From contig NC_089450.1 in NCBI RefSeq assembly GCF_026210795.1, positions 2,790,001-2,854,000 on the forward strand: a stretch of DNA of 64,000 nucleotides. The letters run 5' to 3'. Below, piece by piece: positions 11,892 to 24,516 of this stretch (its first letter is position 1; each line of letters begins with the position of its first letter). A program made the translations under genes and the position numbers. Under the pieces are notes generated by a model. It saw nothing but the letters and a program-made list of their open reading frames with translations, ran no database searches and was not told the origin of the DNA. This DNA comes from Rhizophagus irregularis. Lineage: Eukaryota; Glomeromycota; Glomeromycetes; Glomerales; Glomeraceae.

Positions 11892-13035
11892 AATATCTTG
11901 CTAAATAATTATTTGAAACTATTTTTATTGATTATTCATATTTCCATATTATAAACAGATGATGAAAAGAATTGATATATTTTTTTGGTAATAGCACATC
12001 AATTATTTTACTGGCGTCATTGTAGGTTGCATTATATTTTATACAAATTCATTTAGGATATCTCGACCGATAACCCATTAGTTGGCACTGTGAGATTTGG
12101 AGAATTAAACGTTTGGTTTTGCTGGTACATATAATAATTTCCGGTATCTTTCATAATTTCTAGCATATTCAGTAGAATTAGTTTATAGGAACTCGAGTTA
12201 TTATATATAATTCATATTATGTATAATTTGATGATTTATTATGGAAGAGAAAGATAAGTCACCTTTAAGCATGTTTAATTAATTAATTTACCTTTTTTTT
12301 AAAAGATTGCATTTTTTTTTGCTTTGATCAAAGCACAATAATATGCATCAATTACCATTGAAGTTTCTTATGTATCAGATAATTTGGATCGTACATCATC
12401 TCCTAATGATGCTATATCAGAAATGAAGGATATGACAGCAAGGTCATACATTGAATCATTTATTTATTTAGCTAGTAATCTTCCTCGAAGTGATCAAATC
12501 TTAGTGAAAGCGCATATTTTAATAGCATTAATTGAAAAAGTATTTATTTATATTTGATTCATTGTAATTATAATCAGTTAACATTATTGAATATACTGAT
12601 TTCAAAGAATTTATACTCTAGAACTCACGGTTTTTATTTAGAAGGTGAAATGTTTTTCAAATATTAAATAATAATTTAAAGCCATTTTCATTGATTATTT
12701 TCTTTAATGATAGTAACAATCAATTTTGTATTGGTAAGGCGAGACTTTTGAAATTGGAAGAACATTTGGTAAGTTTCGTTGATGTGTATATTCCCGTTAT
12801 ATTATAAATTTACAAGTTACTGCATATAATTAAGGTTGTCTTGATAGTTCTAATTGTATGACTAATTGTGGATAGCATATTTTACGTTGAATGCTTTATT
12901 TCTAGATTACCATAGTATCATCATCATCCACATCCACGGTACATAATATACGGTACATCCCTTGTCATCGGTATTTCCTAACGATTTGCGTGATGAAGAT
13001 TTGAAAATCTTTTTAGAATTGGAAATTGTGTTAGT
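11892..13035 (+). pseudogene. Exon-like fragments of an unidentified gene
   Basis: Four blocks look coding and lie beside splice-like signals. After CATTTAG (about 12055) one frame reads STDNPLVGTVRFGELNVWF. At 12350-12540 a long frame includes SSPNDAISEMKDMTARSYIE and SDQILVKAHILIALIEK. A block near 12711-12770 ends in a perfect GTAAGT donor. At 12958-13035 the frame reads FPNDLRDEDLKIFLELEIVL. The phases do not join cleanly, so this is either a multi-exon gene I cannot resolve or a decaying one. I recognise no domain. A relative of the second block lies at 7624-7692, on the other side of element A. Confidence 0.35.
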
Positions 13036-15767
13036 ACGAATTAATAATATTCTTTATTATAACAAAACTACTTACATTTATTAGCGGTACTAAAGAAATT
13101 TTTATGATTTTATGTAATTATTTTAATATAATGGGTTTTTGGGTCAACACCTTTATGAGATTATTTCTGTACAATATTTCCTATAGTTAAAGAATCCCCC
13201 AATATTAAATAGCGTTTTGTCAATTAATTATTTATAATAAAGTTTATATTATACAATATACTCTAAATATTATAATACATTTTTTTATTTCTTTCTCAGC
13301 ATCAATGTTTATTTATCAATCTTATTTAGTTATTTAAGTCTCTAATACAAAGTCTGAAAAAATTATAATATTCACGTGCTGTGATTCATCTGTTGATTAA
13401 CTTATTTATAGCAGGTTAAACTAAAAAAGAAAGAAAAACATTTCGTAATGATAATATATAGGCAAAAAATTTTTATTAATACCAGATCGAAGATTTTTTT
13501 TCCAAGTATGGTGGTACTTTGTTAAAATATAATTGCCGCGTGAGTGGCAAAATTTTTTTTTTTTTGCCATAGTTTACATTGGAATTCTTGTAGATTTCCA
13601 TGGAATTTTGTAAAATCCATAAAAATTACATGAAAACTAGTCCGAAATTTTACGTTTTTATTATTGCTACTTATTAAAATTATCCAACTTTAACCCATAA
13701 TATTAATTAAATTTCTTATTAAATTCTATAAAATAACCCGATAGAAATGTTCAGTACATGTTGCTCTATAATTTTATCGGTTTAGTTTTTTCTTTTTACT
13801 ATTCAATTTACAATTTATAAAAATTTGAAGTCACATAATATTATAGATCCACAGAAGTGTGGATCCCATGTAGGATATGGTGATGTATGGAATTCCACAT
13901 ATTTCTGAACTTAATCCATATGTAATTACATGAACAGATCTACCTAAAAATTTTCATGATGGGTATTTAATTTAAACTTAATTCTTGGTTTGATTTTTTT
14001 TTATGTTCTTTAAAGAAATATAAATTTTCTTGAATATTAAGATTTAATTTAATACCATGATTAATTCCAGTAATTATTTTATCGCCATGTTGTTGATAAT
14101 AAAATAGTACATGACAAATTATATAATAATTTTTCTGAATTTAAAGAAAAATTATTAGATGAAAAAATTTGAAGTGCATTATCGATCGATGCTAAAATTT
14201 TCGTGTTTATTGGAATTCATATTTCAAAAATTCAAACTAAATTTATGATTTGCCAGTTAACAGGTTTTTTCTTTGAAAAAAAAAAAAATGATTTTTTTTC
14301 GAGTAAAATTATTAGTATATGAAATTCATCAAGTATAATAACCAATAATTTTGGTGGATCTGGTATATCTTTTTCTTCCTCCAATTAAAACAAGATTAAA
14401 GAAGCGATTCAAGAATTAAAAATTTTCATGAATGTACTTGTAATATCTAACATGTCGAAAATACAATTATAATGTTGAATCCATTATCTAACTTTTAGGT
14501 GGTATCAAATAAAATATCATTATGACTAATTAACAAACAATAAAGGACAATTTATATTTTATAACGATTTGACTATGCTTTCATATATTGCAAAGGAGCA
14601 AACCACACTATCACATTTGTTATACTAAAATATTAATATTATATTAGTTTAATAAATAATTACTTATTTTAAATGAAATTCTTTATTTATTCATTATTAT
14701 TATTATTATTTTGTTGCGTAATATTATTATCATTTTTCCGTTTCGTAATATTTGTAATGTTTTGATTTCAAATGCTAAAATAGATAATATTTGGGTCGAG
14801 ATAATTTATTAAAACTTCTAATTTTGAACTTAACGAAGAGGGATCCACTTACAATATCTTTTTATTGCTGCCGGACCGAAATTTAAATTATTCGTTCACG
14901 TGATGAATGTAAATTAAGTAGTTACTATTCAAAGATAAAAAATAAAATAAAATAACATATTTATACTACAACTTTGTATACTTTGTGAAATAAAAATAAA
15001 AATAAAAATAAATAAATAAAATAACGTAAATTAGGTTAGTCATTATTCCCTGGAATCAATTAACCTTGCGTAGAATTCATTTTTTACCTGCATTACTATC
15101 TAGAGAAATAATCAACTATCTTGTTTTCTCAATAAAGGACATAACATGTATAATGCTCATCCCATTAAGTGTCATTTTTTTATTGGTCATTATTGGTCAT
15201 CATTTCATTTTCGCGATTTCGGTAATAATCTAATCGGCATAAAAGCTAATTGACATTTAGTGGGAAAGAATACTTACTAAAGGAAGTGCATATTTTGGAA
15301 GTTCATAAAATTTCCTTTTATATATATGATCATATATATGTCTTCTTAAAAAATTATTAAACACTATTTTCGATTTATAAACTTATATAAACACATATAA
15401 ACACTTTTTTCTATTTACGGTATAAACTTATAAATTCGAATTTATTTATAAGAGAGGAATCAAAAAAAAAAAACAACGAACTTTGTACTATTTTGCTATA
15501 AATCGAACGAGTGATGAAATAAAAACGATTTTAGTTACTAATTAAAATATCGATTATCGATAATATATTCAAATGAATCGTAACGTTTAAGCCGATAAAA
15601 AATTTACGATATTTAAAGACCTTTAAATATACCAAAAAAAAAAAAAAGAAAAGAAAATTTAAATGTGATGAACAGGTAAAATTAAGAGTCATAGTATTGT
15701 ATATCATGCAAATAATTAGAATAATACTTACTAAATTTAATAACGAAAGAAGAAATCATCTTTATTA
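13036..15767 (+). other. Mostly empty AT-rich region with broken frames
   Basis: Between about 13850 and 14470 short coding-like pieces occur, such as ILDPQKCGSHVGYGDVW, HDKLYNNFSEFKEKLLDEK and IKEAIQELKIFMNVLVIS, interrupted by stops. They may be the remains of a gene that I do not recognise. The rest is low-complexity A/T sequence. A near-duplicate of about 50 bp around ATTTATAAACTTATA lies at 15360-15440. Confidence 0.35.
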
Positions 15768-15980
15768 TTAATTAAAAGATGATCCTTGTAATATTTGAAT
15801 TACGAATGTAAGCGCAATTTGACGTAAAATTGTGTTTGTGTTATTATTAGTAGAAGTTCGTCCTCTACTTGTTCTATTAATTCCAGGTCTTTGACGTTGA
15901 ATGCGCTGATTTCTTCTATTAATTATTTGACGACGATTATAACGATTTTGATTAATAAAAGGAACGTCTGGGTTATCCAT
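15768..15980 (-). CDS. Small Arg/Asn/Gln-rich hypothetical protein
   Basis: The 70-residue frame starts at ATG 15980 and reads MDNPDVPFINQNRYNRR, then a basic middle part (RRNQRIQRQRPGINRTSRGR) and a hydrophobic end (ILRQIALTFVIQILQG). The codon pattern is less AT-random than its surroundings, and a C/T-richer leader precedes the ATG. No domain is recognised. It could be a short intact gene or the first exon of a longer one. Confidence 0.35.
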   Translation of the reverse strand: MDNPDVPFINQNRYNRRQIINRRNQRIQRQRPGINRTSRGRTSTNNNTNTILRQIALTFVIQILQGSSFN

Positions 15981-16665
15981 TTTGTTTAATGAATTTAAAG
16001 AACGAAATTGGATGTGGTAGAGAAATTAAACTGGGCCGATATTTACAGAGAAATCGAGTAAATAAATGCCTACGAAAAATTTTTCTAAAAAACACTCCGA
16101 TAAATGAAGCTTTTTATTATAAAAAAAAAGCCCAGACATGTGATCAACTTAAAAATTTTTTATAGGGAATTTTTAGAAGTATTACATATTATCATAAAAA
16201 TAGTGCGTTGAAAAATAGTAATAAAATCATGAAAATGAATATAACAAATAAGGCGATATTTTACCGAATTAGTGAAATTGACTACTGGAAGCGATAGTAT
16301 ATGAATCCGTTCTAATAAACAACAAAAATCTTTTATTAGATATACATATTAAGTAATTGTTTTGATCATTTAAATACATTAAATACAAAAGATAGTAGTT
16401 TTTTGAATGACTTCTTTTTTGGTCTGATTAAGAATTTTAAAAAAAAATCCATCATGTTCATTTTTGTTTATACGCGTTTATTTTCAAACTTTCATTACGC
16501 GTAAAGTAACATCAGGAATTTTTATTAAACTATCTCATTGTTTCAATAGCAAGATAGGTCGATCCAATCTGCTAACTGCAGAATTTCAAATTACTGTAAC
16601 CAATTACTAATTGTTATTGTCATACGATGTGGGAAATCAAGTATTGAAAAAAAATTTTTTAGCCG

Positions 16666-16860
16666 TCATAGAGATAAACTTAATAAGGATTTTAAGGAAT
16701 ACAATCCATGATCATATATATTCGGATGGTTAATACATAGTTTCAGATGTACGGTACTTATTGTTCGAGGCCGATCGGTGTCTACAGGTTGAATATAAGC
16801 ACATATAATACATGGAAAGTATATTTGTTGTTTGTATCTCTCTTGAAAAATATTATGCAC
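16666..16860 (-). pseudogene. Short protein-like frame, possible relic
   Basis: The frame includes YFPCIICAYIQPVDTDRPR and LKLCINHPNIYDHG, which reads more like protein than random AT-rich translation. It has a CxxC and no recognised domain. It is isolated, with nothing coding on either side. It may be a fragment of a transposon ORF. Confidence 0.2.
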
Positions 16861-18260
16861 TAGGGATCAATAACGAAAGAATTTGTTTGTAAGAATAATG
16901 ATACCAATAGTTTTTATTTTTTTCGTTAAATTGACAATAACGATAAATATAAAAAAGTATAATAAATAAAATTTATTTTCTTTTTTTATGCGATTACTGG
17001 TTTTAATACTTGTTACTGTATGTCATACAATGATAAGGAGTCGTTATAACGCGTCATCTTGATATAACAAATTTTCCCCCAAAATCTCTTTCACTCGGGA
17101 TCTCTTTTTTTAGGAAAAAAAAAAGAAACAAATGATAAAAGATCAAATATTATAATCAATTATAATCATAATTTTCAGATTGATAATTTTCATACTGTAA
17201 TTTTTCCTATTTTTCGTTCATTCGCATTATCTGTTATGTCATTTATGCATGTGCGATATAATAAGGAAACTTAATTCATATAGTTGTAAAACAACAATAC
17301 AATTAACTATATGATCTGTAACTATTATTTTTCTGGAATTCAAAACTTCGAAATATGGTTACACTCTGTTATTATAATTATTACAGTAAATTTGGATTAA
17401 TTGATCGGTAAATATGCTTGGCGCTATTTTTTTACTATAAATAATATACGGCACATGATAAATATTCACTTACTGTTACGTTACGTTATATTATTATTTT
17501 GATTATTAAGTCTTGGCTGGTTTATTTATTATTTGAAAATTCCATTTTTATATTACTGATATTTTATATTAAATAAGAATAGAGTTAAGCTAAAAAAAGA
17601 AATTCATTTGAGTTTTTTTTTTCATTACTATTGTTACGCACGGGCCTATTTGAAATAAAATGATTTTATGACCCATTTTTATAAAACTTATCATGATAAC
17701 TTTTTAGTATTTATAACATTTATAAATTAATTTGTTAAACAAAAATTTCTGGAAGTAAGAAATAAAATCTCCGGCCTTTAAGGGAACGAATACATTTTAT
17801 TTATGTAACAAATAAAAAACAAACAGAAATATTTTATTTTTATTTGATATCAAAACTCACCCAACCCAACCAACATTTTTTTCATTCACACACCCTTAAA
17901 ATATATCTATCCGACTGGATATGCATTAAATCTGGTGATTTTTTTTTTTCTTGTGAAATTTTTCTTCCAATAGAAAATCCACGTGCGCATGTTTAAAATG
18001 TTAATAAAAAAGAATTCATTATAAATGGTGGGAATATTTTTGATTTTTGGTTACGCAAATAAATTAAATTTTGCATATTGCAGTTTTTGCAAATCCTAAT
18101 ATTTACATTTTTGGAATAAAATAAAGCAGATTATGATACGGTAATATTCTCAAAAATTTCGTACTCTACAAATACATTTTTATTGCTAATAAAATAGGAA
18201 AAAAAAAATAAAAATAAAAAAATAAAAAAAACAGTCTTTTTGTTTTTTACTTTTCATTTC
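16861..18260. other. AT-rich intergenic region
   Basis: I see no gene, terminal repeat or RNA here; only homopolymer tracts, including a run of AAATAAAA units at 18196-18232. Confidence 0.6.
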
Positions 18261-18492
18261 AACATAGAAGAGAGAAATATTGAGAGAAATATTGAGAGAA
18301 AGGGTAAATATTAAATTTTGATGTCTTTAAGGAAAAAAATCGTCCTTGATATATATTTTTCTCAGCATAAAGAAAGATAACATAGAAGAGCGAAATATTT
18401 CAAGAAAGAGGTAAATAAAACAAAAAAATTAAATTTGATAATAGATATGTCCTTAATATATACCATGTTTTCTCAGCATAAAGATATACCAT
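18261..18492. repeat. Tandem duplication, unit about 118 bp
   Basis: Two imperfect copies follow one another. Each begins AACATAGAAGAG, contains GAAATATT ... GAGGTAAATA-like text and ends TTTCTCAGCATAAAGA. The first copy also has an internal repeat of ATTGAGAGAAAT. Confidence 0.65.
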
Positions 18493-19990
18493 TTTATTAA
18501 AGATTATATAAAATTAAAAATAAATTAACATACATGCAAACAATAAAATCTTCTTTTTGTTTATTTTGTTTTCCTTTAACGATGAACTTTAAAAAATTAT
18601 TTTAGTAATTGATATTATTTGTTTATAGTTTAGTTATATTTACTTTAAAAACATATACATTTTTTTTATCACAGAATCTACTGATCATAATCTGTTTGTT
18701 GATTGCATTGTCAATTGATATTCCCGTTTTTTTTTTCATTGTAATTTACCGTAACAACCATAAACTTTTAATTAATAATTGAATTTCATAACAAATATTG
18801 TCATTGAGACTGCGCTTATTATGGCACAGCCCAAAAAGTATAATAGTATATTTAAATTATTTTATTGGACGTGTACGATATTAATGTACACATCCTAAGT
18901 TGCACGATAACCTAATGTAACACACTTTAATTTTGTGTAACATACTGTATATCTTAGAAATTTTTTCGTTTAAAACATTAATTATATTCAATAAATAGAG
19001 TAATACGTTGACTTACGTACATTGAAGTTCTGTATATTGAAATTTTGTATATTTCATCTATAAAACAAATGAAGTTCAGTTAATGTACCAACTATATTGT
19101 TTAATCTACAAAAAATCAACTTTTTTTTTTATTTTTAACCATTTAATTTCAGAAATTTATCTTCTTGACTAATCTAAATATAATTTTTTTGATTTAATGA
19201 AAAAAAAGAGTTAACTTAGTTGCAAAGTTCCATGAAAGTTCTGTTTAAAAATTTCGAACTTTACAAAATTTATTTTTTAAAATTTTTAAAACTTTTTTAA
19301 AAATAAAATAAATAAAAAATCGCATATATTATCTATAAAATTTTATTTCTATCTTCGCTTCCTGCACAATAAGTTGTTGATTACTTGCAATATATGTGCT
19401 AAAAAATTTTTTTTTTTAAAAAAAATAACAAACTATTAACTAATTACCAAAGAAAAAAAAAACTCAAATTACTAAACATTATATGAATTATTTATTTATT
19501 TCCTATAAAGACAATCCTAAGCATTTCTTTCAAATTTACAAGTTTTTGAGCAGAAATTACGAATTTTACTAGCATTGTACCATAATCTCAATTTTATTTA
19601 ATGGGATGTATATTAAAATTGTACACATGATGCCGTACGTTAAATCGTTAAGATTGATATTGTTATAGCCAGTTCTTTAGCGTTTACAAACGTAAACAAA
19701 TGGAAAAGGGTAAGCAGAAGGTATATAGGTAGACGGGTATAATCAATAAACAAACTATATGTATAAACACTTAATAAACAATCCAATCAGACGTGTAGTA
19801 TAGCACTGTACGTCGGCATATACTCCCATCACGAATAAAGGATAACAAATTTATATTTCGTTAAATTCAAACAACAGTTTATTTAATATAATCATTAGAA
19901 CCATTTTATTAAGAAAACTCTTCTACTTGAACTTCATTCAACTACCTTTCGTTCTGCTACAAATGCTCCACTATTTATAATTATTTTACT
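18493..19990. other. AT-rich intergenic region
   Basis: No coding signal, inverted repeat or RNA-like structure stands out. Confidence 0.55.
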
Positions 19991-19994
19991 CTAA

Positions 19995-20150
19995 TTAATT
20001 AATGTTAAATATATCTAACATATTGCATATATTAAACATATTTAATAAATTAAACATATTTGATATGTTGCATATATTTGATATGTTGAACATATTTAAT
20101 ATGTTGCATATGTTAAATATGTTAAAACATATCAAACATTCGTAACATTT
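19995..20150. repeat. Palindromic ATATGTT/AACATAT tandem array
   Basis: Units of about 15-18 bp alternate ATATGTTGCATAT, AAACATATTTAAT and TTTGATATGTTGAA. The open frame across it, with repeated NMFNISNICN, is a by-product of the repeat and not a gene. The units resemble the subterminal repeats of element A. Confidence 0.6.
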
Positions 20151-20638
20151 GAAACATAGATCAACAATCCCGTGATTAAATTGAATTCTGGTCACGTGAT
20201 TGATCGTTCGTTACAATATCATATACCTCTTGATAAAAATAATTTCTTAATTCTGGCCAAGATTACATTATACTCGGAATTATGATAATTTCGGCCAATT
20301 CCTAAAAATGGTAATAAATTCTCCGCCAGGATTACCCATAAAGGGAAGGATCAACGTGATAATTTGATTCATGTAATAGTACTGTACGAATGATTTGAGA
20401 CTTGAAAATCATTATGGTGAAATTGTCAATCTAGTCTTCGATTTGTTTTAAATATTTAAATTTATCTATCCCTTTGCATGCATCCTTTATTCAATAAGTC
20501 CCTTGTAACTTATTTTAAGTATTATCAAATAAATAAAGAATTATAAAGATTTAATTTCTGATACGAGAATTTGTCAAAAACTTTGGTCTATAGGTACCGT
20601 CAGAATTGCCAAATTGAAAAATTACGGCATTATGAAAT

Positions 20639-21277
20639 GGGATCCTCCCGAAATCCCGACAACCATAATCCCGATGTGATAAAATCTTGACACTCCTATT
20701 CCCGACTAAGACAATATCCCGAATGATTAAAATACTGAAAGAATTATATCCCGAATAGTCCAAAATCTGGAATTCAAAATTCCTGAAAGTTCAAATTACT
20801 GATGAGTCAAAATCCCGACACAATAAAGAAAAGAATTTTTTTCATGTGACCATTTATGTAATAATATCGTAGTGATTGCACAATTGTTAATAATTTGCAT
20901 AATTTGCCAAGGAGTTATTATGTCAATTACTACTGCGTGATCTCACTATATATTATACTGTAACATGTAAGTCATAAATCAAAATTGCAATTTTTTATCA
21001 TTTAAATTGGAAATAGTGTCGCAAATTATATAGCCAGTAGGAAATGATCTTCCTAGTAAACAAAAATCAAAGAGATACTCAAAATTATAATATTGTGTCG
21101 GGATTTTGACTCATCAGTAACTTGAACTTTCAGGAAATTTAAATTCTGGATTTTAGACCATTCGGGATATGATACTTTCGGGATTTTGATCGTTCAGTAT
21201 ATTGTCTCTGTCAGGAATACGTGCCTCGGGATTTTATCATATCGGGATTGTGCTTGTCGGGATTTCGTGGTAAACCC
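20639..21277. mobile_element. Non-autonomous Mutator-like foldback element
   Basis: Long inverted repeats of about 190 bp (20639-20828 and 21088-21277) begin GGG and share CGAAATCCCGAC near the tips and CTGATGAGTCAAAATCCCGA at the inner ends. Each arm holds repeated TCCCGA/TCGGGA boxes. The 9-bp sequence TTATGAAAT flanks both sides exactly (20630-20638 and 21278-21286) as a target-site duplication. Long TIRs plus a 9-bp duplication are the hallmark of Mutator-like elements. The 260-bp middle has no ORF, so a transposase would have to act in trans. Confidence 0.8.
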
Positions 21278-21286
21278 TTATGAAAT

Positions 21287-21770
21287 ACTGTATGAATTTT
21301 ACCATTTAAATATCTAACAAATCATCAAGAACAACATTATAAATTTACGGATTACAAATTATCTACGGCATAACCAAAAAATAATATTTACTTTCTTTGT
21401 GTAATTTTTGTATATTTGGCATTTACGGCATTACGGCGATTTAATATATTACGGTATAAGCTTCATATACCATAATTAATTCCGACGGCGGCAAGCATAC
21501 TTTGGTCATAATATCTAAAAACAGGTTAAACACTCTTTTTACAGGAATTTATTTTGAACAATATATTTTAATTTAGAGATCTCATAATTGCATTTCTGCT
21601 ATCAAATATACTAATAAACTTTTAATTTCAAGAATATCATGTACTCGATCATAAAATGGTAGAACTCCAAATATAAATTCTCTCAATCATAAAAAAACTA
21701 TACATATCACTGTAAGATATATCTAAGGTAGATAAATAATTCGATAAATAAAGAATAAATGACAGAATTA
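21287..21770. other. Intergenic region downstream of kinase relic
   Basis: No feature beyond AT-rich sequence; it would be the 3' flank of the minus-strand kinase fragment. Confidence 0.5.
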
Positions 21771-22236
21771 CTAATCTTCAATTCTACAATCAAACCCCTG
21801 AGGCTCTTCTTGAACTAAAATTTCAGTAAGTTTACAATTTATATAATAATTCTTGTGGATGAGCCTGTATAGAATTATTTGCTTGTTTTGTACTAAAGTG
21901 TTGTTTGCTTTTACAAATTCCAACATACCATTTTTTAATTGACTATCAATATTAGGTTCTTCATAGAAATAATTTCCATCCCTGTTCATTTCATAATATT
22001 CATAAATACATCTAATCCATTTAGATATATTATTTTCAAGCATTATTATGGTTAGTCTATTGGAAGGACTTGAATCCCAACATTTTTTCATTAACTTTAT
22101 AAAACATTTTGGAGTATTTTTTACAATTTCAGGGCGTTTCCCTCTACAATTACTCAAAATCATGTGCTTCATGATTAAATGGAGGAATACCTGGTGTGAG
22201 TTCCCACATTATCATTTAAAAACTGTAAATATCACT
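21771..22236 (-). pseudogene. Protein kinase C-terminal fragment (TKL-like)
   Basis: The minus strand reads the end of a kinase domain: DIYSF, an in-frame stop where Gly is expected, MIMWELTPGIPPFNHEAHDF, a frameshift, then CRGKRPEIVKNTP, LMKKCWDSSPSNRLT and a tail to the stop at 21771. The motifs match the C-lobe of the kinase at 30443-35447 (GMIMWELTTGCRPF, GKRPKI, LIKKCWNSDPKKRPS). The N-lobe, HRD loop and activation segment are absent. The homology stops at 22236, which is also where a CTTTGCAGAAA element appears to begin, so insertion or recombination there probably truncated the gene. No function remains. Confidence 0.75.
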
Positions 22237-22427
22237 TTGCAGAAATTTTCTAAATTGAAACCAAATCTTGACCAAATCGCATGTTCATATTAAATTTAAA
22301 GAAAAGTTATGGTCAAAACTCAGTTTCGACTTAATTAAAATTCTTCAAGATGCAGTTACTGCATATTAAGACGATCGATAGTTTATTTTAATCAATTTCA
22401 TTTCGAAGTCATAAATAAATTAATAAA

Positions 22428-22655
22428 AAATTTTAAATTTATATTACCAAAATTTTAAATTTATATTATCGAAATTTTAAATTTACATTATCAAAATTAT
22501 AAATTATAGTTAAATTAATATTATCAAAATTTTATCAAAATTTTAATAAATTAGTAAATTAGTATTATCGAAATTAAATAAATTAATATTATTGATATTA
22601 TCAAAATTTTAAAAATTTAATAAATTGATATTATGAAAATTGTAAAAATTAAATA
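22428..22655. repeat. AT minisatellite, unit about 22 bp
   Basis: The unit AAATTTATATTATCAAAATT is repeated about ten times with point changes and small indels. It lies just inside the left end of copy C, as comparable tandem zones do in copies A and B. Confidence 0.6.
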
Positions 22656-23089
22656 TTGTTGTATTAAGGTACTATTTTCGAAACTTTAAATAATTAATAA
22701 CTAAATATTATACAGCCTTGAAATAATACATATTATGAATATACGTATCATTTCTAAGATTGTGAATGTTACCAATACATTCGTCATCTTTACAATTGTA
22801 AATGAAATGTACACTATTAACTACATTAACCACGCTAATGGGAAAAATCTTTCTCCAGCTATTTTCTGCTCGTATATTGGCGAGTAATATAGCTTTATCC
22901 AATTTGTACTCTCAAACCTAGTGTTGTTAAGTCCAAGCCATGCCGAACTGAACTGATGAACCGCGCCGATGGGGTCAATTTTGCTTGACTTGATGCTCCG
23001 AAGTCATTCAGTTCAGTTTGACTTGAAAAAGATAAGCCGGTAGGGGTCAATGGGGTCAATGGAGTTGATGGAACTAATATTAGATTTCA

Positions 23090-23620
23090 ATCTAATTTTC
23101 ATAAAAAACGTAAGTAACGTTTCAAAAATTAATCCCTCTCCAGCTTCCCAGTTGGCTGTGTTCACCTAAAATAAGAGAAAAAATAATAATATCTTTTCTT
23201 TCAATAATAATATAAATTTCCATTCCCTTTACCCAAGGAGCTGGTACCAACCAACCCACCTTCCATGTCCAGAAACTGGAGCTTCAGACATCCAAAACTC
23301 CAATAAATACGCATCTAAAAAATAAAAGAAAAAAAACGTATACAAATAAATTAACCATTACATTCTCCCACTTCTAAATTCTAACCAATATACTTATCCG
23401 AAGTTTACAAGTCCAAACTTGGTATTTACGTCCTAAATAGTAAAGAAAAAGATATATATATTTAATGTTTTTTATGTAAAAAATTACTACACTCTAATCT
23501 GACTATTATACTTTCTATAGTTCCATGTTTGAAAGCCGGAAGGAAGTTCAGGTACCCAAAGAACTGATGTTCTTTCTGTTCCTACAAAATAAAGAAAAAG
23601 TAGTTAGTAATAAGTATAAT
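23090..23620 (-). repeat. Micro-exon-like cassette array, copy C
   Basis: On the minus strand four blocks follow pyrimidine-rich acceptors: cores ending (plus coordinates) at about 23165, 23311, 23433 and 23582, each preceded on the minus strand by a T-rich tract ending in TAG. Core text such as TTTCTGGACATGG is close to GGCTGGACACATGG of copies A and B. Fewer units are present than in the other copies, and the donors are weaker. Confidence 0.4.
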
Positions 23621-24516
23621 GATTATTTCTTAAAAAAAAAAATATACACCATATATAAAATTGTTTCTGAGAGCATCAATTTTTTAAAACAATTTCTAAT
23701 ATACAGGCCAAATTTTTAGGTGGATTACAGTTTGACAAATGTATCATTTGTAATTTATAGTAATTTCATCTCTCTTCAAACAGCTGGCGAAATGAAAAGA
23801 ATGGAATATAACATCTATAAAAAATTTTCCAGAAAAATGATTAAATATCTGAGTTGTATCTTCAGATGCATTTTTTTCATTTCCTTCATTTGATATTTGT
23901 AAAGATACCTTGTTAATTTTACTATAATGGTGTCTAATGGTAAGTATGATGTGAATTAAAATGAAGTATAATGACTTTGAAAGAGAAAAAAAGCGTGTGA
24001 AAAATTCATTTACAAGATACTAGCAATGTTTATTTAAGTCAATTACATAATATTTACTAACAAAAGAAAATAATTAAAGCATAAACTAACTTTATTTGAC
24101 TATTTCTTTTATATTAAATTGAAAAAGTATACGAAAATAAGTGCTGTACATTGATTAAACTAGCTTATTATAGTATAAATCAACTAAATAGTCAGTGGAA
24201 ATTAACTAAACTAACTTTTTATATTAAATTAAAAAAAAAGCATACGAAAAAAAGTACTATATATAGTCTAAATTAACTAAAAATACATACTGATGACATA
24301 ATTAGATTAACTTTTTTATACTAAATTAAAAAGTAAAAAGTACTGTATTGAATTAAACTAACCAAACAGTCTAAATTAACTAAAATACATACTGTTATAA
24401 TTAGATTAATTTGTACATGATTAGCGAAAAAAAATACCATTTAATTTTTAATCAAGAGATATTTAACAAATAAGACAAATAAACAATTATTTACATAAAT
24501 ATTCAATGATTTAAAA

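Noticed and set aside
19995-20195. Minus-strand 66-codon frame with NICNISNMFN repeats
   Set aside because: It is a translation of the ATATGTT/AACATAT tandem array.
20551-20763. Minus-strand 70-codon frame
   Set aside because: It lies across the left arm of the Mutator-like foldback and has no independent coding signal.
22430-22660. Possible CRISPR-like array of regular repeats
   Set aside because: The units are short AT-rich minisatellite copies without unique spacers, and the genome is clearly eukaryotic.
22915-23090. GC-richer patch with GAACTGAACTGA and TCAGTTCAGTTT
   Set aside because: The short inverted pieces suggested a MITE, but no matching outer ends were found, and it lies inside copy C.
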